64,000 nucleotides of DNA from Brevipalpus yothersi (GCA_003956705.1 QZCP01000291.1:1-64000), one strand, 5' to 3'; positions 26,600 to 38,214 are shown, counted from the stretch's first letter. The notes: a model not told the origin generated them from the letters alone. Numbers and translations: made by a program.

Positions 26600-26941
26600 G
26601 TGTAGTGATACTACACTGTAATTCAAAATCGAGGATTTTCAAAAAATGAGAGTGAATATTTCAATTCATGGAAAACCCATATAATGATTATGTAATGATA
26701 ATGATGAACACATTGAGCTCGAGGAATAAAGGAAAATAGTTTTCTAATGAATTTTCATATATATTCCGTAGAGTTGTGATCATTTTACAGTCAATACTGC
26801 TCTAATTAACATGCTATTTGGATTGTATTATCAAAATATTACCAGATTTCTTATTCTTATCTTAAAAAGTTTTGAAAAATATTACATCGAATCCATGTGA
26901 ACTACATGTATGTGCAAGCAGTTAAGACACGGCAGTAGTAC

Positions 26942-26966
26942 CCAGTGAAACGTAACACTATTGAAC
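26942..26966 (+). promoter_or_regulatory. conserved upstream block of lipase copy 2
   Basis: CCAGTGAAACGTAACAC followed by TATTGAAC lies ~85-108 bp upstream of the ATG. It is nearly identical at 29,296-29,320 before copy 3 and partly kept near 31,612 before the fourth-copy remnant. It could be a promoter element or simply unresolved duplication identity. Confidence 0.4.
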
Positions 26967-27049
26967 GGATTTATGGTAATAGGATGGATAAAATATTCTA
27001 GATTTTGCAATCCAGGAAATATTCATCTAACGGTGTCAATGTATCTATC

Positions 27050-28804
27050 ATGATATCAGCAGTTATTTTTTTATTTTTTGCCAGTTTGATTACCTCCAAC
27101 AATGGAGATGAATGCGATTTTGAGGTGAAATTTTTCAAAGATGAACTGATTTATTTCCAAAATTGGCTATTTAGACAAACAAGTGATCTCAGGTCAAATC
27201 TGGAAAATTATAGTCACCTCAGATCAGAATGGAATCGTTCCAGTCTACTTATTGATTCTATTACACCTGAAAGTATAGAAAAAGTGAATATAAAGTATCT
27301 AGTGTTCACAGGAAACAAACCTCTAGTGCCTCTTAATTTGCGTTACAATTTTACTCGTAAAGATCTTGCCAATTTTAGTTTCAAATCTGGCAAAAAAACA
27401 AAGTTTATCATCCATGGATGGATGTCTCGTTTCGGTGAGGACCTTTGGACAGGTGAACTGAAAAATCTTATCTTGCGTCATGCAGCTGATAAGTATAATG
27501 TGATCGTAATGGATTGGTCCAAAGTATCAAAAAAACTAAACTATTTTAGAGCTGCAGCTGATGTCCCAGTTGTTGCCGCTGCTACAGTGATTTTCATCAT
27601 GAGATTCCGAGAATATGTCGGAATTAATTTCGATGACATTCATTTTATCGGACATAGTATAGGAGCTCATGTCGCTGGTATTGTTGGAAAACACTTAACT
27701 GATCCTCAAATTGAGCGTATCACTGCCTTAGATCCAGCAGGTCCAGGATTCCGTGAAAGTAAGTTATTTCATACAAATATACAGTGGAAGTTGATGAAAT
27801 GAACATTTACATTCATGAGAACCCTTGGAAACCTCTGATTGATGGAAAATCATTTCCAACCGATAGATAATAACAGGAGATTATCACCAACCGATGCTAA
27901 GCTTGTGGAAGCAATTCATTCAGACGCTGGTCCTTTTGTTCTGGTCGGATTTGGAACCACAGAATCTCTAGGACACATAGATTATTTCCCGAATGGAGGC
28001 TACAAAAGTCCTGCATGTGTACTTTCGAAAGGTATATTCACATGGTGGGGTTCCTTGAAATCATTACGAGGATTTGATTGACGCTGTACTTTTTCAGTTC
28101 CATACAATTTGGTTAATCTCGGGATTTTTCGAGGTCTCGTTCAGATTTTCGCATGTGATCACAGATTTGCCATTGAAATCATTACTCAAGATCCAAAAGA
28201 ACTTATTGATGATTGCCAATTTGTTGGCTATGAATGTGAAAGTTACGAAAGTTTTGAAAAGGGGTACTGTATGGATTGTGGAAAATCTGGAGAAAAATGT
28301 GCTGCAGTGTCAATCCATGAGGATCAGCCAGATGGTTCCTACTATAATCAACAAAACCTGATGGCAGATCGAGGTTCACAAGGTGGAAAATTTTTCTACA
28401 AAACTGATGGAGAGGAAAAGTTCTGTCTCCATCATTATGGACTTATTATTCACATATCAAGCCAATCGGGATCAGCTTATGGGCCATTCAAAATGAGTTT
28501 GTATGGAGAGCGACATGAGGAAGATGAAATTAAGCTTGGAAAAGCGAACGAAAAATTCGAAGGTGGCCAGAGTTATCCTTTTCTAATCACTAATAGAAGA
28601 AAGTTTGGAAAAATTCGAAAAGCCACTTTGGAATGGCTATCAGATATTCTAGTCAGAGCCAGTTTTGTCCAAAAGATTTCCATCACTAGGATAGAGGTTC
28701 GATACATGAGTAACATTAGTCCTAGAAAAAGGCAAATGGAATCAACATTATTGTGTGCTAAATCTCAAATGAATGAGAGAAATCAATTATTCATTCCCTG
28801 TTGA
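27050..28804 (+). CDS. secreted pancreatic-lipase-like enzyme, copy 2
   Basis: Exons 27050-27758, 27867-28031 and 28098-28804 encode 526 aa. Both introns are phase 1 and exon 2 is 165 bp as in copies 1 and 3. The first acceptor (CCGATAG/AT) is weak in pyrimidines but is the only one that keeps the frame and the DNNRRLSPTDAK join. A signal peptide (MISAVIFLFFASLITS) precedes the lipase core with KFIIHGWMSRF, GHSIGAH (Ser203), LDPAGPGF (Asp228) and CDHRFA (His313). The PLAT-like C-terminal half ends LLCAKSQ...FIPC. The nucleophile elbow reads GHSIGAH where copy 1 has GHSLGGH. Secretion and lipid ester hydrolysis follow from the family; the exact substrate is unknown. It is closest to copy 3. 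Confidence 0.92.
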
Positions 28805-29041
28805 CGAATCTTCCAATATTTCCAATTAAATTTTATGAAACTGAATTGACGAAATTTTCAAAACTTAAAATTGAGAAAGAAAATTTCAAATGAATCTGTG
28901 AGAGCTCATTGAAAATCAAAAAAGAAAATTCCGAAAAATTTGTGGTGCTACTGATTTGAAATTGAGGATTTTCAAAAAATGAGTGTGAATATTCATGGAG
29001 AAACACATACAACGATAACAATGAATACATTGAGCCCCAGA

Positions 29042-29047
29042 AATAAA
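29042..29047 (+). terminator. candidate poly(A) signal of lipase copy 2
   Basis: AATAAA about 240 bp beyond the stop codon, in a stretch also present downstream of copy 1. Confidence 0.4.
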
Positions 29048-29295
29048 GAAAAATAGTTCTATATTGAACTTTCGTTTATTCACCCAAGTTTTGATCATTT
29101 TACAGTCAATTACATGAGTTGACTTTTCCGAGGCTTTCTTAACTTAAGGGAAAATCTTTCTGTGACTCACATGCTAATTGAGTCGTTTCATCAAAATATT
29201 CTTAGATATTCTATTCTTTTTATGAAGAATTGTGAATAGTTATTACATTGAATCTATGTAAACTATGTGCAAGCAATAAGAACATGATAATGGCA

Positions 29296-29320
29296 CCAGT
29301 GAAACGTAACAATATTGAAC
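29296..29320 (+). promoter_or_regulatory. conserved upstream block of lipase copy 3
   Basis: CCAGTGAAACGTAACAA followed by TATTGAAC, the same block as before copy 2, about 90-115 bp upstream of the ATG. Confidence 0.4.
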
Positions 29321-29411
29321 AGATTCATGATAATATGATAATATAATGAATCAGATGGTCGAGATTTTGTGATTCAGGAAAGATTCACTTAGCCATGTCA
29401 ATGTGTCTATC

Positions 29412-31184
29412 ATGATATCACCATTTATTTTTCTATTTTTTGCCAGTTTGTTTACCTCCAACAGTAGAGATGAAATTGATTTTGCCGTGAAATTTTTCAA
29501 AGATGAACTGATCTATTTCCAAAATTGGCAATCAACACCAACAAGTGATCCCAGATCAAATCTTAAAAATTATGGTCACCTCAGATTAGAACAGAATCGT
29601 TCTAGTCTGTTTATTGATCCTATTACACCTGAAAGTATAGAAAAAGTCAATATAAAGTATCTGGTGTTCACGGGAAACAAACCTCAAGTGCCTCTCAATT
29701 TGCGTTACAATTTTACTCGTGAAGATCTTGCCAATTTTAGTCTTAATTCTGGCAAAAAAACAAAGTTTATCATACATGGATATATGAATCAATTCGGGGA
29801 AGACGCATGGACAGGTGAACTGAAAAATATCATTTTGCGTCATGCAGCTGATAAGTATAATGTGATCGCAATCGATTGGTCCAAAGTATCCAATAAACTG
29901 AACTATTTCAGAGCCGTAGCTAACGTTCCAGTTGTTGCGGCAGCTACCGTAATTTTCATCATGAGATTACGAAAATTTACCGGAATTAATCTCGATGGCA
30001 TTCATTTTATCGGCCATAGCATAGGAGCCCATGTCGCTGGTATTGTTGGCAAACACTTAACTGATCCTCAAATTGAACGTATCACTGCCCTAGATCCAGC
30101 AGGTCCAGGCTTCCGTAAAAGTAAGTTTTTTCATGCAATTATCTAGTTCATGAAATGAACATTTACATCCATGAAAACCTTTGGAAATCTGTCTGACTGA
30201 TGATGATAAAAATCACTTCAAACCCAACCGATAGCTGACAACATGAGATTATCACCTACCGATGCAAAGCTTGTGGAAGCAATTCATTCAGACGCTGGTC
30301 CTTTTGTTCTGGTCGGATTTGGAACCTCAGAACCTCTGGGACATATAGATTATTTTCCGAATGGAGGCTACAAAAGTCCTGCATGTACAATTTGGAAAGG
30401 TAAAGACCCAATGCATATGGTGTGGTTCCTTGAAATTTGTACAAGTATTCGATTGACAGTGTATCTTTTTTCAGCTCCTTATTTTCTGGCCACTTTCGGA
30501 ATTATTGGAGGTCTCGTTCAAATCTTCGGATGTGACCATGGATTTGCCTCCCAAATCATTACTCAAGATCCAAAAGAACTTATTGATAATTGCCAATTTG
30601 TTGGCTATGAATGTGAAAGTTATGAAAGTTTTAAAAAAGGGTACTGTATGGATTGTGGAAAATCTGGAGAAAAATGTGCTGCAATATCAATCTATGAGGG
30701 TCAGCTAGATGGTTCCTATCATCATCAACAAAATCTGAAGACAGATAAAAGTTCTCAAGGCAGTGGAAAATTTTTCTACAAAACTGATGGAGAGAAAAAA
30801 TTTTGTCTCCATCATTATGGACTTATTATTCACATATCAAGCCAATCGGGATCAGCTTATGGACCATTTAAATTGAGTTTGTATGGAGAGCGACATAAGG
30901 AAGATGAAATTATGCTTGGCCATGCAAACGAAAAATTCGAAGGTGGCAAGAGTTACCCTTTTCTAATCACTAACAGAAGAAAGTTTGGAAAAATTCGAAA
31001 AGCCACTTTGGAATGGCTATCAGATATTCTAGTCAGAGCCAGTTTTGTCCAAAAGATTTCTATCACTAGGATAGAGGTTCGATACATGAGTAACATTAGT
31101 CCTAGAAAAAGGCAAATGGAATCAACATTATTGCGTGCTAAATCTCAAATGAATGAGGGAAATCAATTATTCATTCCCTGTTGA
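29412..31184 (+). CDS. secreted pancreatic-lipase-like enzyme, copy 3
   Basis: Exons 29412-30120, 30235-30399 and 30475-31184 encode 527 aa, with the same exon sizes and phases as copy 2. A signal peptide (MISPFIFLFFASLFTS) is followed by the lipase core with GHSIGAH (Ser203), LDPAGPGF (Asp228) and CDHGFA (His313), so the triad is intact. The oxyanion-loop segment reads IIHGYMNQF, where copies 1 and 2 have IIHGWM. In the PLAT-like half, the penultimate Cys of copies 1 and 2 (LLCA) is Arg512 (LLRA), leaving the final Cys527 without its likely partner. The 3' half and 3' UTR are almost identical to copy 2 (recent duplication or conversion), while the N-terminal third has diverged. The enzyme is probably active; a less stable C-terminal domain is inference. 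Confidence 0.91.
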
Positions 31185-31691
31185 CGAATCTTCCAATATT
31201 TCCAATTAAATTTTATGAAACTGAATTGACGAAATTTTCAAAACTGAAAATTGAAGAGGAAAATTTTGAATGAATTTGTGAGAGTTCAAAATCAATAAGA
31301 GTCATATCTTCTTTGATTTGCTTTTGCAAATTTAAGTAAATACCTTATTAAATTCCATAAATTTTTCTCACCAGAATTGGGATCATTTTACAGTCAAGAT
31401 TTGATTTACAGAATCTTCTACGTGAATACCTCAAGGGATGAATACCTATCTTAATTGATGCGATTCAAAATTATAGTTATTTGAAATTACCAGTGTCCAG
31501 TGGGGAAAAATATTCTCAGGAATTTTTGTCTTGCTTATGGAAAATTGTTCGTAGTTTCATGGAATCTATGTAGATGATATTCCAGGTAATGAGTGACCAA
31601 CAGGTGATACCATCAGTGAAATGTGAACACAATGAATAAAATGGTATAAATTATTTTAAATCCATTTTTTGGATACATCTACATTAGCAAA

Positions 31692-31755
31692 TGTCTTCAT
31701 CATGATATCATTGATTATTTTTCTATATTTTGTTAGTTTGATTGTCCTCAACCGT
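31692..31755 (+). pseudogene. remnant of a fourth lipase copy (signal peptide only)
   Basis: An ATG at 31,702 opens MISLIIFLYFVSLIVLN, clearly the signal peptide of lipase copies 2 and 3, and the ~100 bp upstream also resembles their promoters. At about 31,755 the similarity ends inside exon 1 and the sequence switches to the spacer found at 43,850. No lipase core follows, so the copy is cut at a duplication junction. Confidence 0.7.
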
Positions 31756-33225
31756 GAGAAAATTTTCACCAGCTAATCGTAGCTGAAGGCAATTTTAGAT
31801 TGACTGACTGAGGGAAAAAACTCCTATTTTTCCTTAGATTCTGAAGCATGAAGAATTTGAATGCCTTCCTCACTGAATTGAATTCGTCTGTTGATTTTGG
31901 TTAGTTCCTTTATATCAAACTACAAGTTACTAGTAAGAAATTTTGCCACTTCTCTGTCTAGACACAACACTGAAAGATGTTTCCCCATAAATGATATTTT
32001 AAATTAAAAGAAGGTTGTGACATCAGGCGGAAGAATTTACGATGTTATGAACGCTGCAAGTGCTTGACAGTATTATCGAGAGTCTGAAGTGTCAACGATT
32101 TGAGAACATCGTTTTAACATAAAAGCAATTTTGACTATGAAAATGTTTCATTTTGTCGCAGAGAATTTTATGCTAGATTTATGTTCTAGAGAAGAAGAAC
32201 CGATTTCCAATTGAACTGTAATGGACATTATTATCACTGAAAAATGGTGACTTTATTCTTCTCTCACCACACACAAACATACATATAATTTTGTCTCAAT
32301 TTTTCCAGGATAGGGAACATTTGGTTTTTTTCATTTCATTTCACTATTATCATCTTCTTCTATAAGAAGGACCACTTGGACGAAAAAAATTAATCATGCA
32401 ATCCATGAGTTTATGCATACTTTTTACAAAAAAAAGGAAGCACAAAAAATCATGATGATGGTTTTTTCTTATCGAAGAAGCTATAATGACTTCTGAATAG
32501 GTTGAAATTCAGTTTAAAACTTGATGAACAGTAAAAACAGAGAGACTTTATGCATTCCATTTATCCTGGGATCATTTTTGAGATCACCAACAATGCACAT
32601 TTCACAATGGATTGGTCATTTACAGCCGAACTGTGCGAATCTATATAGATGTGAATATTTTATCATCTATATCAATTCTCTATCCGTTGATCCTCTTCAA
32701 TATCCTGCTCTTCACCAATCGAAAGCTGCGAGAGGGGCTTAGATTTAGATGGCTTGATTGCATGAGATAACAGAGCTCCATGTCCATAGGCTTGTTGTAA
32801 TTTGGTTCGTGAAATGGAAGCATATGTGGAGTAACGTTTGAGCTGGAAAGAAAAGGAAAAGCCAAGTGATGAGAAATTGTATCCAAAAAAGAATAAATAA
32901 AATCGATGAAGATTGTATGGAATAAAAATATCGAGTTTTGAATTTTTTGTTCAATCCTTGTTCCAACATATACCCACAATATTGTCAATATTGTACGTGC
33001 TCAACCATCAGCTTGGGAATTCATGCATTCTAATGAAGAAGAATGAAGAGAAGTAAGAATGCTGAGGAGAAAAAGTTTACTTTTTTTTCCAAATTTAGGA
33101 TGGATCACCGAGTCTAACGCAAATAGATTGATAATGGACAGACATGGATGATATTCCATCTTTTATGGAGAAGATGAAGCAAATTTCTCATACTGAGCCA
33201 ACCATAGTAACATTCAATGAAGTAT
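31755..33225. repeat. spacer repeat, unit 0 (contains EFA6 last-exon copy)
   Basis: It matches 43,850-45,330 over almost its full length, including 3' UTR-like sequence, the EFA6 terminal exon and about 380 bp of the preceding EFA6 intron. Similarity stops near 33,222. The left end is fused to the lipase remnant. Small indels differ between copies. Confidence 0.85.
32672..32842 (-). pseudogene. second, intact copy of the EFA6/PSD terminal exon
   Basis: It reads LKRYSTYASISRTKLQQAYG and so on to a TGA, 56 codons, with the same CTTTCCAG acceptor as the exon at 44,770-44,940. Only three residues differ (Leu to Ser, Thr to Ala, Met to Ile) and there is no stop or frameshift. It has no upstream EFA6 exons of its own: FPPS-A, FPPS-B and three GatC genes lie between it and the rest of EFA6. 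It is probably a by-product of the segmental duplication, but splicing from the EFA6 donor at 48,903 over ~16 kb cannot be excluded. Confidence 0.8.
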
Positions 33226-33633
33226 AGAGTTGAATTTCAAAATCGAAGTTTATATTTCAAACACAACTCTATCTACTCACACAATCGAATCTGAGCACTC
33301 ACCTTGAATTAAAATTTCTTATCAAGAAATATAACAATTGCATCTCTGATGAACTGAATATACATCACCAAAAAAGCTTTGATTCTGATTTGGAAGAATT
33401 ATTTCCGCAAAAAGCGCGAAAACGAAATGCTAACAAGTTCATCAGATGAGATCATAGACAGAAGCACTTGATCAAGTGGCAGTATCACTACGTAGTGGCA
33501 GCACCAAGAGAGCTTCTACAAAAAAAACCAAAACATTTCGATGGCTGAAGTTCGTACTTGAAAACTGTTTTCTTTCCGATAGAATTACAGGTTGATTGAT
33601 TGATTGATTCCTAGTGAGTTGAAATAAATTATC

Positions 33634-33975
33634 ATGAAGTCTGTTCAATTGGCCAAAGTTATTCCTGTTTTGGAGCGAGTGTCTGCCCTCAAGTTGTCGA
33701 ATAACCATGAATTGTTAACATCGCTCAGTAAATCGATTAAACTGGCATCGAAAATGGATGATGTGAATGTTGAAAATGTTAAACCTCTGTATCATGTGAT
33801 GGAAGGAGGAAGACTTTTTCTACAAGAGGATATAGTCGAGAACCAGGACCGGGAGAAAGTGATGAAAAATGCAACAGAGAAAATAGAAGACTATTTTGTC
33901 ACACCACTCAGTTCGTCTTCACATGAAAAATTTCAAGCCCGAAAGGAAGTGCCTAAAGACGAAAATACTACGTGA
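33634..33975 (+). CDS. GATC: GatC-like amidotransferase subunit, copy A
   Basis: 113 aa in one exon from the ATG at 33,634; an in-frame TAA lies just upstream. The whole protein follows the GatC pattern: LERVSALKLSN at the start, the middle NVENVKPLYHVMEGGRLFLQED (family: GVEPMxSVLEDxxLxLRxD) and the end KIEDYFVTP (family: VVEEYFVAP). GatC stabilises the GatCAB complex that converts Glu-tRNA(Gln) to Gln-tRNA(Gln) in mitochondria. No clear mitochondrial presequence is seen, so a spliced upstream exon or an internal signal may be needed. It converges on FPPS-A with 281 bp between stop codons. It is nearly identical to copy B; the two share about 90 bp of upstream sequence. Confidence 0.87.
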   Translation: MKSVQLAKVIPVLERVSALKLSNNHELLTSLSKSIKLASKMDDVNVENVKPLYHVMEGGRLFLQEDIVENQDREKVMKNATEKIEDYFVTPLSSSSHEKFQARKEVPKDENTT

Positions 33976-34255
33976 ATACTTTTTTTTTAACTTTGTTATT
34001 TGTTATTTGATGAAACAAACAAACTTTTTTGTGAGGTTATATTCAACGCTCAAAATTTGTTAAAAAAGAGCAAAACTATTTCCAATTACACTGATAATTT
34101 TCCCTGACTTGTAAATGGAGTCATTCGTTTTTTGAGTGCAAAAAAGAATTCGAACAAGGAAACACCATAGAAACCACCCCACTTTCAGTGATACACATAA
34201 TGGGGAGGGAAAAATAGCACGAGAAGAGTCATTATCGGACCGAAACTTTGAAAAA

Positions 34256-34265
34256 TTTATTTATT
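34256..34265 (-). terminator. AATAAA embedded in the FPPS-A stop region
   Basis: The codons Asn-Lys-stop read AATAAATAA followed by A, giving two overlapping AATAAA hexamers at the end of the coding sequence. FPPS-B keeps the first (41,664-41,669). If used, the 3' UTR would be only about 10-30 nt. Confidence 0.4.
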
Positions 34266-37200
34266 GCGATGATGAATCTTTTGCAGGATCCATTCGAACA
34301 CTTCCGTTGGCACTTGATCAGTGTATTCAAATCCATCAATCAATGACCGGATCTCTTGATAACTTTTTTCTTCTAGTTCGGAGTAAACTTTCTCTAGGTC
34401 TAGATGTTTATATACTTTTTTAACTGCTTTAACAGCATTTACATCGTCTTTACCATAGTTTGCCAATAGAATAGATCGTTGTTCATCGTTGCAAAGTTTG
34501 AGTGCAGTGACGAATGGCCAGCAGCATTTACCCTCCTCAATATCACGACCTACTTTACCGATGATTTCTGGATCCCCAAAGCAATCCAGAAAATCGTCTT
34601 GAATTTGGAAAAAAGTACCACACTTGAGTAGAATTTCTTCAGCCTTTGAGTGAATTTTCTCATCAGTTATACCAGCCAAATACAGAGCGAGACGTATGGG
34701 TAGTGAAAAGCTGTAATACGCTGTTTTGTACTTTACAATTGTTTGATATGTTTTGTCATCGAAATTAGAATAGCCCGAACACGTGGATGACGATGATTGC
34801 AGCATGTCCAGACATTGTCCTTTGGCAGTGAAGTCAGTAATCTAATCACGAAACAAAAAGGGGAAGAACAATGAGTACATTACGATGTAAATAGGGGGGG
34901 AAGAGAGAAATTGTTAAAGGAGTGCATAAGTACTCTGCAATAGAAAACAAGTACATATATCCAGATGAAACAATAATCTTCGAGATCGAGTGGTGAAGAG
35001 TGCTTCAACAGCATGGGAATAGCTAGCGAAAGTGAAAATCTTGAGAGGAATAAGGATAATCTAGGGGAAGTGAATGGTGGAACTCTTTTCCAAGTGAGAA
35101 ACTTTCGAAAATATCGAGTGGGGAGGAAAATAGTGTGATTTTTCCTTCCTCTTCTTCATCTTCTTATTTCTTCCGATACAGTGATGATGATGAAATTTTA
35201 TCGTTGAGAACTCACCTCATTGAATAGCTGAAGCATCCGAAGATAAGTAGGTTCTTGAGACAAGTACTCCCTGAGTAGTGTATACAAACAGCAATTCAAC
35301 AGAATACCATCGCTGATTGCAATCAGTCCAACATCATTCTGTGTGTGTGTGCGTATAAAATGATGGATTATAGTATGATAGTAAAAGAGAGAGAGAGAAA
35401 AAATTTTGAATTATTATTACCATCATCAACATCATACATGTTACAGAATGGGGAGGGAGAAAAATATTGGAGAGATGACCAGTAGTAAAGTAGTTCATTG
35501 AGTATCAAATGGGCTATGCATAAATAAACTTGCTTGTTACTCCAGCAAAAATGAGTAACCTCATTTTGACCCATCATAGAAGGCCACCTTTCTCTCTCCT
35601 TTTCAAATTTGGTACATTCTCAGACAAGATCAGCTCGCTTTCGGAGAGGCTTATATTCTATTACTGGAATTCAGATTCAAGTTCATGTGTGACCCTGCGG
35701 GCCAATATCATACTGACATGTTACTGAGGAATCCCATTCACTCAACTGATAAGAGAAGCTCAATTTTTTTGGAATGAACTAAAATCATCAGGCTGATACG
35801 CGAGTTGTAGTGGAAGGTTCAGTTACCTGAGTTTTCGTTAGATTCTTTTCCATCAAATAGACCATTAAGGTGATTCAATATGGCCAAAACTCAAGTTTTT
35901 TCTTTTCTTTCTCATGTTCAATTAAATGGAACGACGGATATCCGTCACAGAAGACGCCTAGCTGTTCTTTTATTCACTAAAAACTGCTCAAATTCTGTAG
36001 GGTTAACTGGTCTCAAGTTTCAATTACAAGTCTCAAATTGTCACACTATCAATGAATGAATAAAAATTTCCTATCAATTGTAGCTCAAAATTCAAATTCT
36101 GGATCAAATTGCCTAACCGGATGTTTTGATCAGAAGAGAGTAGGAATAGGTCAGTGAAAATTGTTCCCATCTATCAGTCATCTTCCAGGACACAATACGT
36201 TCATAAGTACTCAAACAATGGATTATCTCTCTTAAATTTCATCCCACTTAGAGATTATCACACAGCTTACTCACCTTTTTATACCAACATGGTTGTCCCC
36301 GACGAGTAAGCGATTGATCCATAATGTCATCATGCACCAGAAAGAATGCCTGAAGAATTTCAATACACCAACCAAGTATTCGAGCGAGCTCTGACTTATC
36401 ACTTGAGCCGTTCATTCCGGTGACTGTGGTGTTGATGGAATCTTTGGACACCGGTTTACCATTGTGATCACCATTGATTCCATTAGAATTATGATTTACA
36501 GATTTGTTTTTTATCAATAATTTATATGCCAGGACTAGAGCCATTCCTCGGTTCTTTTTTCCATGTGGTACATTGTATTCGAGCACCTTGATGAAGAGCA
36601 AAAACAGAAAACGATCAAAAATTAAACATGGGAATCAATGCATGTGAATGGCTTGCTGTTTATCCTTCAGGTGAGTATCAAAGACAAAAAGGTTCATTCT
36701 CAATACAATAATCAACCCTCACAAAGCAGTTAAAATCCAATTTTCCTCATACTAATATCAGTTCAAGATGAGTGTTTATACATAAATTCAAACACACATA
36801 CTGAACATCGTTCCATAACTTACTTTTCTCAGCCAATTGGAAACAGCTGCCAGGTCCGGGTCAACATTGTTGACCAGCTTATTGGTAACCACATCGAAAG
36901 TTTCATTAAACAACTTGGCCTCAGTCTGCTCGATATCGTTGACTCCATTAGAACCATTCTTGATACCATTACCATTGCTTGCCGGAATACATGTGTGATG
37001 ATTATGATTATTATGATGCTTATCACTGGTAGCACCATTGGTAAGAGTAGCTGTTACCGATGATACATGGGTAGCGTTACCATTGGTACCATTAGCGGTG
37101 GTACCATTTGATCGAACACTTATTGATGATGATACTTGAGACATGATGATACTCGATGAAGTGAACAAGTTGACAGAGTTAATGGAAGTGACATGATGAA

Positions 37201-37270
37201 CTCTAATTTTAACCAGAATCAAAAAACCTAATCGAATTCGATATCTCATACTACTGCTCCTCCTCCTCAT
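34257..37270 (-). CDS. FDPS: farnesyl diphosphate synthase, copy A (long N-terminus)
   Basis: Four exons, 37270-36824, 36586-36275, 35338-35216 and 34841-34257, all phase 0, encode 488 aa. The FPPS core is complete: EYNVPHGKKNRG, the first Asp-rich motif DDIMD (235-239) preceded by two Phe (230-231, typical of C15 product length), LTRRGQPCWYKK, VGLIAISDGILL, KYKTAYYSF and the second Asp-rich motif QDDFLD (376-380). The enzyme condenses IPP with DMAPP/GPP to farnesyl diphosphate. The start at 37,270 adds an Arg/Ser-rich, acid-free leader (MRRRSSSMRYRIRLG), like a mitochondrial presequence; an internal ATG at 37,144 would give a shorter form. An Asn/Gly/Thr-rich linker (about 50-115) and an Asn/Gly/Ser insert (about 176-214) before the first Asp-rich motif are unusual. 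AATAAA is embedded in the last codons. Confidence 0.92.
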
Positions 37271-38214
37271 GCAAAAATCGCGCCTCACAAAATGATAATA
37301 ATTCTGGTTTCTGGGCGGAGTTTGGTGTGAAGGAAAAGAGACATCTGGTGGAAGTAAGGTTCAGAAGAATTTTAATAAGAATTTTAAGAGAGGGGAAAAT
37401 TTTTTTTTGCATCGATTATAAAATTCTAAAATTGAGAATTTCGGACTCAAAAAGTTCAAAAGCTCAGAGAAAGGTTCAGAGAAAGTGATGAGAGAGAGAT
37501 GAGAGAGAGATAGAGTGAGGAAGAATTTAGTTTGCTGATCTCGACGGTGTTCTTGGCAAAATTATGATTTTTGATTGAAAAAACTTCATTTTTGGTGCAG
37601 ATTTTTCGCTTGAGTGAAAATTTTGTTCGATAAGATTACCCAAAATTTTCCGGAAAAATATATGCTTAAAGATAGAGAATGAAAGAGAATATGAAATTTC
37701 TTGTCTATTGCTTTGAGGATTATGGATGGTTCCACCAGATTTCATGGAGAGACCTCGATTCAAATGCCACTGGTGAATAATATTTTCTAGTGAATCCAAA
37801 CTAGGAGGATGTTACAACATGCTGATTCGGATAAGTTTTTCTCATGTTAGAATATTCCAATAAATTCTTCCATGCTCTTAATTGAATGCTAACAGAAAGC
37901 AAATGCACTCTCTCTCTCTCTTCTAAGTTCACATCATCTAATCATCTAATCGGGGTAGCATCTGAGAGTGACAAATAAAGAGAGACTATGGAGGGCATAT
38001 CTATTTATCTATTGATTTCTCCTACTCGATGTCCAACTAAATCGGATTATCTTTCACGTGTGAATGAAGCACTCTTTTTCTCAAGATATTCCTTTTTTGG
38101 TACAACTGAACGCACAAAGTGTACATAACTGTTGCTGACTGGATATCAACACATTACCAGCTTGAGATTTAGCCGTTAATATCTTTCGAGTGGTGATCTA
38201 GAAGGAAACTTTTC
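37271..38214. promoter_or_regulatory. FPPS-A upstream region
   Basis: About 940 bp of AT-rich DNA upstream of the longest FPPS-A start. No gene is visible; short GA runs occur near 37,490. It should contain the FPPS-A promoter. It does not resemble the FPPS-B upstream DNA until about 38,215. Confidence 0.4.
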
